From: Bemisia tabaci
Taxonomy: Eukaryota; Arthropoda; Insecta; Hemiptera; Aleyrodidae
DNA length: 64,000 bases
Reading direction: 5' to 3'
Assembly: GCF_918797505.1 (NCBI RefSeq)
Contig: NC_092794.1
Location: forward strand, 60,559,167 to 60,623,166
In this document: piece by piece, positions 44,653 through 55,976 of the stretch
Numbering within the stretch: the stretch's first letter is position 1
Layout of the letters: each line of letters opens with the position of its first letter
Made by a program: the position numbers and the translations under genes
Notes under the pieces: model-generated
What the model saw: the letters and a program-made list of their open reading frames with translations, nothing else
Told to the model about the DNA's origin: nothing
Database searches by the model: none

Positions 44653-44877
44653 CACTGGAAAAAAAACGCATCGGATCTAGAGTCCAGACTTTTGAAAACA
44701 TTGACAAGAAAAAATACTCTTGATTCAATCAGATTTAAGCTTAAAACTAAAGGAAATCCGCTCAAATTAAGAGGCTGGTTCTTGATTTAAGCTTAAATCC
44801 GATTGAATCAAGAGTATTTTTTCTTGTCGATGTTTTTAAGAGTCTGGACTCGAGATCCAGTGTGTTTTTTTCCAGTG
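44653..44877. mobile_element. CACTG-terminus MITE, GAGTCTAGACTC subtype
   Basis: CACTGGAAAAAAAACGCATC to TTTTTTCCAGTG with CG on both sides. Strong inner palindrome GGATCTAGAGTCCAGACT/AGTCTGGACTCGAGATCC. Confidence 0.9.
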
Positions 44878-45133
44878 CGTATGAGCCCTCAGGCGTTGCC
44901 AGGTTTCCTTCCATAAAAACCGAATTTACTGAGAAAATTATGAATTCACCCCCTCCTCCCCCGAAAATTTTAGACAATTTTGTACTCAATTTAACCTAAA
45001 ATATCGCAAAATATTAGTACTGGCTCAGAAGTGGACTCAGGAGCAGTAGAGAGGCTCAACAAGCTAAGATCGTTGACCCTTTCTTGAACCATTCAAATAT
45101 CAGGGAAATTTTCTCGTGCGACACTAGTTTTCG
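44878..45133. other. unassigned intronic DNA
   Basis: No gene or repeat recognised. Confidence 0.3.
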
Positions 45134-45138
45134 CTCTT

Positions 45139-45401
45139 CAGGGTGTCATCAAGTCCGGAAATAGTACCGATTTTTTAAGGGCGGTCCGGAAGTACTGAAA
45201 AATTGCAGAATTCCACAAGAATGTCCGTAATTTTTGTCATTTTAGTCGCAATTTGAACGAGAAATTCAAATTTTTGAAATTTTTCGAATTTCATCAATTG
45301 GAGGTCCTGAAAAAGTACCGAATTTTTCTGTTCTAAAGTTATTGAATTTCTTGGGAAATTACTGAAAAAGTACTGTAAAAGCACTGATTTTAGACACCCT
45401 G
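45139..45401. mobile_element. MITE, CAGGGTGTCTAC family (subfamily 2), TSD intact
   Basis: CAGGGTGTCATCAAGTCCGG to GATTTTAGACACCCTG. Perfect 5-bp TSD CTCTT on both sides (45134-45138, 45402-45406). Confidence 0.93.
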
Positions 45402-45406
45402 CTCTT

Positions 45407-46954
45407 ATACACGGAAAAGTGTTGTCTCAATGCCGACCGCACAGCGAGGGGCCTACTTCATATTTTCATAGTAGGAAACAGTTGAGATTTTAAGCGTCTG
45501 GCAGACGCTCATTTTTAAAGACGCCACCCTTTTATTATCGCTGAATCTAGGGTTTTACTGTGTAAAATAAAAATACTACTTATGTATAAGCCAACCATTC
45601 GCACCATGACAGATCCTCGTATGCTTTGTACGTCTTATGTTTACTATGGTCGTATTTTCAGCTTGTAACAGGTTCTCAATTTTCCAGATCGAGTTAGTTT
45701 ATACCTGGAAATATAAATTTAACTTTAACTATTCGGTTATAGTGTGACGAGGTAGTTTTTCGCGGACGGGGCTTTGGAGGGGGGGGGGGGGGGGCACACG
45801 ATGAACAATGCCACGTAGACTCTAATTTTTCTTCAATTATTATCCTTGGAAGGAGTGAGAAGGGAGGCAGAGCGAGGAAGGGGCTTGTTATTCACTTTAC
45901 GCACTCACTCGAGGCATCATTATTTTAACAACTCGAAACGACGCACTGCTGGAGTGATTACGGGCTCAACTAGTGTCGGTTTGCCAAATCGGTGAGGTGA
46001 GACAAGCACAAATTGTGCATTTATTCCCGAATTTTTCTTGCAATTTAAATATACGCGTGACTTTTCTCCCCCTCTTCTTGAATCTTTAGTTTCGCGATCT
46101 GTACTCGATTCTTCCCTTTTCCCGTCGCTGTTTTGAGCACTTCCTATTGCAATTTCGAAATTTCCTTGTGAGTGCAGATGCTTCTATCCATAAGTGTTAC
46201 TAAACCGTAAAAAAGTGAAAATCGAAAAAAAACCCGAGTTGGTGTGTTTTCGAACTCATTGATTCAATTGCCAAATATCAAAAAATGTCCCGATTCCGTC
46301 GCCGATTTCGGCCCGAATCGCATCTCCTCCTTTGCGCGATTTTCCACGGTATCCTACATTATCCGCGGCCACCCCAGCTTGACCGAAACGGCAATGCTAC
46401 AAACCCGCGTTTACGGCTGGAACTTGAACTTGGAGGCTATTCGGTTCCGATGCACCCAGATGAAGAACCGGTTGTCTCCCGAAGAGACATTGACATTCCG
46501 AATCGGCTGAGCTGCCTGGGAAGAGCATTCGAAACGCTCACGCATCATCGCTTTGCGGTCGGCTCGAGGTTTTAATTGGTCGGACCGAACCGTTGATGGT
46601 GCGAATCGGTCTCGGGATCGGTGGCTCGATCCGATCGACCCTGACCAAGTGCCCCCGAATCTCGATCGATCCGGACCAGATGTCGCTCGAATTGGGCAGA
46701 ACTCGCGGTTCGGCGGCGGGGCCGGTGGGCGAGGGGCGAAACTAACGGCCAGCAACTTCGAAAACGATCTCCCACGAAATGGAAGTGACAAGGCTTCATG
46801 ATGACACGACAAGATGGATGGGTGCGACGATTTCCCGCCAAATGAAATTGAAGCAGTTGCTGGTGTTGCGATGGATCTGAGTGATCTAACGATGGAAACA
46901 TCCAATATCCTCCGCATGAATTGCGCTGCTACACAGCCGGTTTGTTGGAGGAGC
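45407..46954. other. unassigned; poly-G at 45779-45794; GC-rich open patch at 46240-46900
   Basis: The 46240-46900 patch is the longest open stretch in the window (181 codons on the minus strand) and is also open on the plus strand, including an ATG at 46814 with an acidic start (MDGCDDFPPNEIEAV). No family is recognised and the opposite frames compete, so I leave it uncalled. Confidence 0.35.
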
Positions 46955-47381
46955 AATTGGGCTGTATTTCATAATTTGGAACTACTATTTACGACCCATT
47001 GTCGGTTTAAAGACAACGCATGTGCCATCAGTTCCTCTACGCACATAAGTGTTTTTACGAAGGAGACAAGCACAGTAGTCCCTAAGGAGCAATGGGACTC
47101 CATTTTGCAATTGGGTATACTATTATTTCCAGCTCATTGTCAGTTTTAAGACAACGCAAGTACCATCAGTTCCTCTACGCACATAAGTGTTTTCACGAAG
47201 GAGACAAGCACAGTAGGCCCTAAGGAGCTATTGGACTACATTTTGCCATTGGAAACTACTATTTCCGGCTCAGTTGAAAGACAACGCATGCACCATTACT
47301 TTCTCCACGCACATAAGTGTTTTTACGAAGGAGACAGACATCGTAGTCCCAGAGTGCAAAATGAAGTCCAATCGGAGTGCA
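46955..47381. repeat. TGGACTACATTTTGC MITE, three copies in tandem
   Basis: CGCACATAAGTGTTTT recurs at 47040, 47178 and 47308 (spacings near 138 and 130 bp), each in a unit with GACAACGCATG, GAAGGAGACAAGCACAG and a GGACTACATTTTGC-like end. The family has become a local tandem array. Confidence 0.8.
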
Positions 47382-47894
47382 TTTTGCAAGAACGAACTGC
47401 TGTCTCTGACTCTTTTTTAGAAACCTCGCATCTTAAATTAGTTTCCCTCAGAAAAAATGGCATGTAATAAGAAAGCAAATCTGCAACGTTGCGCATAGAG
47501 ATGGTTTTAACATCGTTTCAAGTGGTTTGAAACATCATCCGGAGCCAAAAGTAGTGAAAATACGCGTGTAAATCGAAGTTCCCCTTCAATTGAGTAGATA
47601 GGCAATTCGAGCGTCTTGGGAGTTAAAATATTTGTATTGCGTAAATTGCACTCGTCTGAAGAAAGCACCATTGTATGGTTAAATATTTCATGTTCAAGGC
47701 TTAAAATTAATGAATACGAACATAAAAGTTACGCTCCCTATAAGGACAGAAATGAACTAAACAGCTTTCAACACATTTTTGGATATTAAAAATGTTTTTC
47801 CGGTTTTTCATCCTTTAGTTTTTAAACATTAAGTAAGTGTCAGGTGCATCTTTAAAAGTAACGGAATTGAAACTCCCCAAATCTACTTCCAGGT
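47382..47894. other. unassigned intronic DNA
   Basis: No gene or repeat recognised. Confidence 0.3.
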
Positions 47895-47903
47895 AGAGTT
47901 TCG

Positions 47904-48194
47904 CATAGAGAAAAAAAATTAGGTGTTTGCATTTCGGGCATCTTGGAATTTTTTTGATGACGTAGGTCGGTACAGCGACGTTTATCATCGATTTTCTTGG
48001 AAATGGTGTAATTTAGGGGAAAATGTCATTCTATACTAAGTGCGTGAAATTATATCATGAGTTGATTAAAGCAAAAAAATGGGACATTATGGTCCGTTTT
48101 TCATTTTTCGGATTTCGCTGGCCAGGTTGTACCGACCTACGTCACAGGGTAAACAAACCTCAAGATGCAAACACCTCCTTTTTTTCTCTATGAG
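47904..48194. mobile_element. palindromic MITE with 9-bp TSD (MULE-like)
   Basis: CATAGAGAAAAAAAATTAGG then TGTTTGCAT at the left, inverted at the right (ATGCAAACACCTCC then TTTTTTTCTCTATG). AGAGTTTCG flanks it at 47895-47903 and 48195-48203. Inner arms GACGTAGGTCGGTAC/GTACCGACCTACGTC. Nine-bp TSDs are typical of Mutator-like elements. Confidence 0.75.
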
Positions 48195-48203
48195 AGAGTT
48201 TCG

Positions 48204-48708
48204 ATCATTTCGGATACTTTCGGTGCAGCGTGCTGGGGGACATTTTGAGTACCCCTAATGGAACCCATCACAACTCCGGTTAGAATGTTTGTGGCGTGGG
48301 CAGAACTTAGCCAAGATTCGTCCGTAAATGCCGCACGTCGTATCCAATTTAAATGCATTCATGACCCGCGCAGGGTCGCCTAATTTTACCGGATAAACAC
48401 GGATGCTCCGAGAGAAATCGTTGCAGAGCGAATTTCGTTGAGTTTTTGCAAAGCATCCCGGCTGATGTTGCGGAGTTGTATTGTGTCGAGCGACATCGGT
48501 TCTCTCTTGCTGAACTCTGTCCGTATCCAGCGCAGGAATATAAAGTAGATCCGTTTGAATTTTTCATTTCGCGTCGTTCCGTATTTCTGTAGTATTGTTG
48601 GTTCTTCCGATGCACTGAAAATAACATTCGTGCTATCGTGTTGCTTTCGGTCAACAAAGAGAGGAACACAAATAATAATCAGCTCAAGTTTTGTATTGAT
48701 TTCGGCAC
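48204..48708. other. unassigned intronic DNA
   Basis: No gene or repeat recognised. The minus-strand frame at 48349-48669 has no support. Confidence 0.3.
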
Positions 48709-48893
48709 CAGGGTGTCTACAAGTCCGGAAATAATACTGATTTTTTAGAGCAGTCCGGAAGTACTGAAAAAGTGCGGTCCGGAATTTTTTTCATTTCTGA
48801 GCGAGAAATTCAGTTTTTTTAAATTTTTCGAATTTCGTCAAATAGAGGTACTGAAAAAGTACTGAATTTTCCTGTCGAGAAGGTACTGAAGAC
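48709..48893. mobile_element. MITE, CAGGGTGTCTAC family (subfamily 2), 3'-truncated
   Basis: CAGGGTGTCTACAAGTCCGG at the left, interior GTACTGAAAAAGTGCGG. The right TAGACACCCTG end is missing. Confidence 0.8.
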
Positions 48894-49693
48894 AAGGGTG
48901 CGACAGAATATAATATTTTCCTGTCTTCTTTTATTAATAAGTCTAGACTTTAATACTGGGAGTTTTTTCCCATTGCCTACAGGCAGAGTGTCTACGTTTT
49001 CCAGTTTTGAGAATATTTGTTGGTCAGGGGGGCTGGGCCTTGTCAGACCATGCCACGCTGAGTGGCGCCTCAAGGATCGGCTACGTGCTACACGTTTCCC
49101 CCCGCCCCAGGCACTCCCCCTCCCTGTCTGAGGCGACTCGGCCCGCGACGCCCCACGGGGTGCCAGCAGCGTCGCCCTCCGCGAATCCGCTAATCCGGCC
49201 AAGTTGTGGCCCATTAGGGCCATCTGCAACTTTATTAAATAAAAAATCACGACTTTTTTAAAAGCGCTGAGTCCATGGCGGGTCCATCGTTGGATCTTTA
49301 TCGAATAACCTCGATCGATTTATCCCTATCTTAGCACTACTATTTATCGATAAGGCTGTTCGATAACGATTCAATAATCGAACCACAGCGTCGGTTTCGG
49401 ACTTGAGAGCCTCGTTGCCCTTTCATCTCGGGATGTTATTCTGAAAAAGTTGGTTCCCATCTTTACTCATCGAACCCGCGCTATTTGTGAGTGTCGGAGA
49501 TAGTGAGATTCTTTCAGTACTAGCCCAACTTGAGTCGAGGCACTACAACAGTTACTTGGAAATGTCCATATCATCCGACAAATTAGGGTAGTGCCACAAT
49601 TTTAGGGGATTACCCCTAACACTTTTCTTCCGTGGTGCCATTCCTTCCAATAAGGCCTTTTTTTCGACCGACTTTTCTCGCGACGAGAATCCA
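48894..49693. other. unassigned; C-rich patch at 49020-49210
   Basis: Open frames on both strands in the GC-rich part, no recognised domain. Confidence 0.3.
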
Positions 49694-50022
49694 CAGGGTT
49701 GCCACTGTCAGGGAGGGAATACCGGGAAATGACAGGGAATTTTAAAAAGGGGAATGTGAGGGGAAATGACAGGGAATTTTAAAAAGGGGAATGTGAGGGA
49801 AAATGACGAATATGTCGGGGAAAAATCGTCAAGTAAACTTTATTCGCTCCCTCGACTAGGTTTGACGTTTTGCACAACAAATTTTGCCCGAAAACTGTTT
49901 CTAACCATGTATTTTTAACAATCTGGCATTAGTTCAATTGTCACGGAATTTCACCGAAATATGTCAGGGAAAGCAAGGAAATATCAGGGAATTTAATTTT
50001 TCCAAATTCTGTGGCAACCCTG
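49694..50022. mobile_element. MITE, CAGGGTTGCCAC family, with internal duplication
   Basis: CAGGGTTGCCACTGTCAGGG to TTCTGTGGCAACCCTG. Flanks AATCCA/AATTCA, a 6-bp TSD with one change. GACAGGGAATTTTAAAAAGG and the following GGAATGTGAGGG occur twice in tandem at 49732-49802. Confidence 0.88.
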
Positions 50023-50052
50023 AATTCAGTAACCACCACCGTTCGTTTGTTT

Positions 50053-50359
50053 CATAGAGTACATAGAGTCGTAATATAAGTGGGTGAGCTGGCGCCACTT
50101 TTAAGCATTTTCCAGGTCCCGAATTCCGACGCCGGGTCACTTTTTCGATACATTATCGATTGTTTGCGATACACGGGTACCTGGCCATCCGATGTAAACA
50201 AAGAAGATAGGAATCACCACGTATTCCACACCGCCATTTTGGATCGAACATGTATCGAAAAAGTGACCTAAACTCGGCGCTCACCGGGCTCGGAACTCGT
50301 CGAGCAGAACATGCCACCAGCTCTCCTCCCATTTACATTACGACTCTATGTACTCTATG
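50053..50359. mobile_element. palindromic MITE (307 bp), GTTT flanks
   Basis: CATAGAGTACATAGAGTCGT at the left, ACGACTCTATGTACTCTATG at the right. Inner TCACTTTTTCGATACATTAT/GTATCGAAAAAGTGA. GTTT on both sides could be a 4-bp TSD. Confidence 0.82.
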
Positions 50360-50915
50360 GTTTTTTTCCGTGAAGAGTCGACGAAAAGAAGAGATTTCAG
50401 CGACAGTCTGGCAACTCGGGCGCCTGAATTCTCGGGGGCGACTAGACGAGCAGTCGGGGGGCTGAGATCTCCCCGGTGCGATGATGTTATCTTCATCGCC
50501 GGATTCATCGCTCCCTCGAGTGTCGCGGGGAGGAACGCACAACAGCAGTCGAATGACCGAACGCGGACTCATTTAAAAGCACTAACTCTCCCACCACGAC
50601 CGCCTTTGCCCCTTGGGTTCTCGAATTTTTATTATCTGTCATTCGGTTGCAAAATATCCACCATGATCGCGTTGATCTCCTTCACGCATCGTTCATGCAA
50701 ATCCAACGGAGATTGTTTCGGTGATAAAGCTGATTGTGAGCCCTCCTCCGCGGACTCGGCTCACGCCATCTTCCCAATCGCCTAAACCTGGAACTAAAAT
50801 AGACTCAGGATCGGGTGGGACTTTCCAACGAAATTGCGGCTTGATATGTGCCTCCTCCTATATACGCCGGACGCGGCCGTAGAGATTTGACTTTGGACAT
50901 CTCGTAGGCGCTTGC
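50360..50915. other. unassigned; GC-rich patch at 50400-50560
   Basis: Frames in several phases, no recognised domain. Confidence 0.3.
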
Positions 50916-51403
50916 CAGAGTTGCTACAATCAAGGAATAACGAGGTATGTCAGGGAATTTTAAAAAGTCAGGGATTACCTGGAAATGTCAGGAATTTTTT
51001 TTTTTTTTAATTTAAAACCACCTTTATTATCAGGGAACAAAAGAATATATAAGTAATTACAAAGACTACAAGTAATTACAATACATAAGTTGACAAAATT
51101 GAAAAAAAAGGAAAAAGGTAGAAAAGAACAAATGGAGATTAGAAATAAAAACAGATTAAAAAAGAGAGAGAACGAGAACAAATTCAGGGGAACTGGAAAT
51201 GTCAGGGAAAATTACGAAAAGTCGTCAAGTCACCTTTATTTGCTTTCCTTAGTGAGGTAGACGTTTCGAACAACAAATGCCTGAAAACTAATTCTAACTA
51301 TGTTTTATTATCAATTGAACAATTGCTCAACTGTCGGAACTTCACCAAAATGTGTCAGGGAAATGTCAGAGAATTTAATTTTCCAAATTCTGTGGCAACC
51401 CTG
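50916..51403. mobile_element. MITE, CAGGGTTGCCAC family, interrupted by low-complexity DNA
   Basis: CAGAGTTGCTACAATCAAGG to TTCTGTGGCAACCCTG. About 190 bp of A/T-rich, AGAAAA-type sequence (50993-51185) splits the usual GTCAGGGAAAAT block and begins with a T run. Confidence 0.78.
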
Positions 51404-51419
51404 ACTCGCGAGTTACGTA

Positions 51420-51595
51420 GTTGTCAGTTAGTTTCGTGTCGTGCTATGCGATGAATAGATTGATCTGCTGTTTAAACATATGGAAAAGGATCGCCTTTCA
51501 GGGTGTTCCCAACTCAAAAATATTGATAGATTCCTTTTCATTGCTTAAAATGGAAAAAAAATCGATTTCTGATGATTCGCGCTTTGCCAGTCACC
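51420..51595. mobile_element. degraded hAT MITE, CAGTGGCGTGGCG family
   Basis: GTTTAAACATATGGAAAAGG, TTTCAGGGTGTTC and CGATTTCTGATGATTCGCGC align with the intact copies. The termini are lost. Confidence 0.55.
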
Positions 51596-52690
51596 TAAAA
51601 AAGTTAACGCCACAAACCTAAAGGTTTCGCTGAACGAGTATTGTAATCAACGCCAGACTCAATGATATGAAACACCAGAACTCAGGTAGCACTTAATGTA
51701 AGTGAGGTAAAGTCCGTTATGTATGTCTGGTCTTCACCCAGTAGCATCATCAAAAATCAAGTAGACCTGCGGTAGAATCTGCCCTTACTTCCGGTACCGT
51801 ACTTCATACTTTTTGCTCAGCGTTCGTGAGTTTATAGTAGAATTCCTGTTTACCTCTTTTACAGAGAAAATGTAACATTGTGCGGACCTAAATTTTTCAT
51901 TTTGACTTTCATTATCTCGCATGCAGTGTTCTAAAGTCGTATTTTCCCACGTCGGAGGTGACTTAAACGTTGAGATATAAAAGCAAACGTCTTTTTTCCC
52001 ACCCTTGAAGTTTCTCGTAGGAAACGTTACCTCATAAGTATCGAACCGATTTTTTTTTTATTTTGACGCTGATAATCAAGGAGTGAATTCTGTAGTCGTA
52101 CTTTGGCACGTCGCAGGAGACTTGAACGCTGAGATAGAAAATAAAACGTCTCTTTTCCGACCCTCGAAGTTGTTCTATAAAATTGAAACGCTGAACTATA
52201 CCAAATTTTTCATTTTACTTCTCACAATCTACTTACATTTGTGGCAGTTCTGCACACCTCAGGAGACTTAAACGCTGAAGTAGAAAAATAAACAAATTCT
52301 CCTCCGTCTTCGAAGTTGTTTGCTCAGTGCATTTTTTTTTTCCTTTATAGGAATGTGAAATAAAATGACGATAAATTGTGTTTTTAAAGATTAATACAAA
52401 CTCATCGTAAATTGGCGCGCACGTTTCATTGCACCTCCCAGGTTGATAGGTTCGTTAACAGGAAGACTTTGTTGACTTCGCCTGCCTAATCGGTCAATCA
52501 AGCGGCACATCTTGCGCAGTTACTCGCGCGGAATGAAATAATATTAATTCGATGCTAAACTGAACATTCGCCCCTGGCTCGGACACCCGTATTCGCCATA
52601 AAAGTCTCGTCACCATTTCACGCGTGCAGTCCTGTCTCGTGTGTGAGTGAAAAATGTCTCCCATTTTTTTTTTTTTTCAAATCATTTATT
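51596..52690. other. unassigned; possible old CACTG-type remnant at 51640-51800
   Basis: AAAAATCAAGTAGACCTGCG resembles AAAAAATCAAGTAGACTTAT in the element at 9844. Similar GTTGAGATATAAAAGCAAAC/GCTGAGATAGAAAATAAAAC units recur at about 51970, 52120 and 52270. No gene is called. Confidence 0.4.
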
Positions 52691-52696
52691 TCTCAG

Positions 52697-52917
52697 ACCT
52701 CAAGCGTTTCGTAATGAATAAAAAGTTATTACAATCGTTGTTTCTGAATGAAGAATCGCACAGTTGTCAGAAATCGGCAACGTTATGTAAAGAGCGGTTG
52801 AATGGTCGGAACGATCGAACGGACGGATCGATTAGTATAAGTCGAAAAAGAGCTTCAAAATTAGACATTGCAATAAAAAAAACATTAAAAGGCGAAAATG
52901 TCTCCTATTTGGATAAG
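52697..52917 (+). CDS. candidate internal exon, phase-matched to the 5' exons
   Basis: A strong acceptor (T-run, then CAAATCATTTATTTCTCAG|AC) precedes 221 nt that are open to the end and meet a donor AAG|GTATTT (medium strength). The open frame needs one upstream base before AC. A phase-1 exon ending in G, as at 2333 and 22079, gives GAC (Asp) and then 73 codons, finishing on a codon boundary. The peptide is lysine- and serine-rich (LKRFVMNKKLLQ; later SRKRASKLDIAIKKTLKGEN) with cysteines near 23 and 30. No family recognised. Codons are AT-rich, unlike the exon at 2198, which weakens the link. Could be a pseudoexon. Confidence 0.33.
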
Positions 52918-53454
52918 GTATTTTTGGCGTAAATTTGATTCCTTGAGTTCAAAAGTATATCCCGTTTTTTTCCCATCACTCACCAGTTTTCTGGGATGAT
53001 CAACATTTTCTTATCCAGAAAATATTGCGGTAAGCTATTTTTACTGCTTTGCAAGAAACAAGGTCAAAAGTCTCCTAGTTCTGCAGAAAGGTGCTACCAG
53101 TAGCCGCGGAAATAATAAATTACCAGAGTATTTCAAAACAAGCTTTTACGCGCTTCAAAAAAGTTGTGTGAAAGCTCCTCTCGGAAAAAAAATAGTTTCC
53201 CTGAGAAACCATAGAGAGTGATAAAAAAAACCCCGACGTAATCTATAGATTCAGTGACTTGTTGAAGTCTACCAGAATCACTATACAGACCTGTTATACT
53301 CTTGACTTCATTCCTAGGAAAGCGGCTAGATTCAAGCTTTTTGCAATAACTGCTAACCCAAAGAACTGATGGATGTAAGAGGTAAAAGGAGTATATATTC
53401 TGAAGTAGAGGATTATAATCTTTGATTAAAATACGTCAGGGAAAGTCTATCCCT
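52918..53454. other. unassigned intronic DNA
   Basis: No gene or repeat recognised. Confidence 0.3.
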
Positions 53455-53676
53455 CACAAGAAAAAAATTGTTGGAGTCCGGACTCCATAAAATGATTTGA
53501 GAAGAAAGGAAAAACTCTTGATTCAATCAAATTTTTGCTCGAATCGAGAGCAAAGTCTTTTAATGGAAGCAGATCTCCTTTCGATCAAAGCAAAAACCAA
53601 TTGAATCAGGAGTATTTTTTCTTCTCAATTTTTTCAAGAGCCTGGACTCTTGATCCAAGTGACTTTTTATCCAGTG
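53455..53676. mobile_element. CACTG-type MITE, GAGTCTAGACTC subtype, decayed left end
   Basis: CACAAGAAAAAAATTGTTGG to GACTTTTTATCCAGTG. Interior TTGATTCAATCAAATTTTTG and GGAGTATTTTTTCTTCTC. No matching flanks. Confidence 0.7.
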
Positions 53677-54510
53677 TAACTTTGGGCTCTTTTATCCTCT
53701 TGTCGCACTGTTCACACATTCGAAATTCATCCCGGACATGTGCATGTGTTAAAGGGAAAAATAAGGTTATTTTCAGACCCGGGGAGTCCAAATACGTCAA
53801 TATCTTATCTCAAGTCTGCGACTTTTTGGACTTTTTTTGGCGCACCGTGCAATCGAAATCGCATCAGCTCATCGTCGTATCATTCGGGCGAAGGGCATAC
53901 CATGGTAGACTTAATGGGACAGGTACGGGAATAATCCAGCAATTATTGTGGTAGTCCCTACGAGATTAACCATCGGCCAAGTCGAAAACGCGTCCGATCA
54001 GAGCAAGCGTTGAGCACAGGTCGAGTATACGTGCTCGCTTTAAAGTCAACGTGTCCACTTTGAGATGAGCCTCGTGCAAGTAGATCGCTAATGCGTTTCA
54101 AGGTTCATTCGAACTGGGACGTGGTTCCTTTCAGCGAGCACGGGTTCAGATAAGGATCGTGCTCAGCGAGCGTCGAAAACGATTAATTTAGATTAATATA
54201 TTCTGACTGCACTCGTCGAACGCCCAGCGCGACGGGCGAATAAATATTGACACAACGAGCCATCTAGGGGTGTCGATCCGGTCGCGAGTTTTTCGCAGCT
54301 CGGATTGATGAACGGTGTGTATTTTGGATTCTAGCAGGAATTTGGCTACACTGCGAGATGGAATTACTGTAGTTCGTGGTTTTTTGTTAATTTGACTCGG
54401 GCCTCCAACTCGTTTGGAGCGGGAGATAATATATTTTTGAGGCCCTGCACTCATGATCTGAGCAGTGTAATCGGGTAAGGCAGAAGTTAAATTCAGAGGT
54501 CAACGATGTT
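53677..54510. other. unassigned unique-looking DNA
   Basis: No gene or repeat recognised in 53680-54480. It has balanced composition and might be worth testing for conservation. Confidence 0.3.
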
Positions 54511-54627
54511 TGAATCAGTTGTTTTCAAAAAAGAACAGGTCCATTCCTCGATGAGTCTTAGTTAGTATGTTCTTTTATGGAAAACAAGGCTCATGTAAAA
54601 ACGGACTTTTGAAAATAACTGATTCAT
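54511..54627. mobile_element. short palindromic element, TGAATCAGTTGTTTTC family, copy 1
   Basis: TGAATCAGTTGTTTTCAAAA at the left, TTTTGAAAATAACTGATTCA at the right. Shared inner GATGAGTCTTAGTT with 60452-60577. Confidence 0.7.
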
Positions 54628-55125
54628 TTTCCGCCCCAATGATGATCGATGATCAACTTGTCGAGCGTGAAATCTGTCCATGATGACTGATGAATTTCGG
54701 GGTGAGCATTTTGCTAAGCGAGTTTCTGCAAATTAGGTTAGGTTTGTTCAACGGATCCCTTAACTTATTGGTGATTAGTCATTATTAGACGTAGCAAAAA
54801 GAACACCTTCTTTTCAGGAAATGGAGCTGCTCTAAGGGAAAGCAAGGGTGTCAAAAGTGTCACTTGGCTTGACATTCCAAGTCTTCCAAGATGTTTTCCT
54901 CTCTCATTCTTTCCAGGCGGGGACGACAAAATTTGGAAAATCGCGTCATTCCGTATTTTAAAGTTCCCGCTTGAGAACTTTTCGACCATTGTGGCACCAC
55001 TGGGAATGATCCGATTCGGTTGAAATTATTGAATATTCATTTCGCGCCAAAATAAACACGACTTTCGATTTTCGAAAAGTTGAAAAATAAGTCACCCTAG
55101 AGATGCACATCCTTTGGGAATGGGT
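54628..55125. other. unassigned intronic DNA
   Basis: No gene or repeat recognised. Confidence 0.3.
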
Positions 55126-55537
55126 CAGTTGCGCTGGTCACAGAATCGCGTTTTGATGATGATTAAGAATCTATCGATTCTTTTAGATCAGGTATAAACA
55201 ATAAGATTTGTAAAAACAGCAATTTTTCACGTTCGATATCAACCGAGTTATCGCCCTTTGAAAGTCGGGTATTCGACGTCGGTAGCGACACCCTTGGTTT
55301 CTTCCACCATGGTTTCATCAATCAGCGTGACGCACATTTGCATTGGTTACTCAACGTGAAACTCGGATGAAAGCAACGGGGAAGAAAGCAAGGGTGTCAT
55401 TACCGCGGTGGATGACGTCAATAACCTGACTTTTTAAAGGGCGATATCTCGGTTCGTAGAAAGTTGCTGTTCGGACGGATCTTATTATTTATAGTTTATC
55501 TCCAAGAATCAAGCATCAAAACACGATTCTATGACCC
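55126..55537. mobile_element. palindromic MITE, GCTGGTCACAGAATCG family, copy 3
   Basis: CAGTTGCGCTGGTCACAGAA to ACACGATTCTATGACCCA. Inner ACCGCGGTGGATGACGTCAA on the right side. Confidence 0.82.
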
Positions 55538-55976
55538 ATTTCCGTGGTGAATCAAGACTTTCGGACGGGTGAGTGAGACGCCTGGGGTTGATTGTCGCGT
55601 GCGATGCGAAGTGATGCGCGACGCTGCGCCGTGCAGTATATGTTGCGTGTCGTCGGTCAACTTATCAGCCCGCTCAATCGGGAGTGTTTACTCAACTTTA
55701 TAAACAATTAGTGAGTTACAGTTACGACCGGATCTAAGGGTTCAGACTCGGAGGGCTGCCGAATGAATCACCCGCATTATCATCCCCTATCCTTCAATCC
55801 CCCTCATCCTCCGACTCCTTCCCCTGTCAACGCACCCATCCGCTACACCCACTATTTGCTCTATTCGATTGTCAAACTAAGTTGATCGCTCAGTGCACTT
55901 TCATTCAGTTTTCTCAGCGGAAACGCGTGGATCTCGTTTTCGAGTTGAAATAAAAACGCTGCAAAGATTGACTTTC
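55538..55976. other. unassigned intronic DNA
   Basis: No gene or repeat recognised. Confidence 0.3.

Noticed and set aside
44496..44723. Protein with four RVYLNTAVLRK repeats
   Set aside because: It reflects the 33-bp minisatellite and continues into a MITE. The third unit departs from the repeat.
46411..46956. Longest open frame (181 codons, minus strand)
   Set aside because: GC-rich DNA with competing plus-strand frames, no recognised domain, and no promoter or splice signals that I can support.
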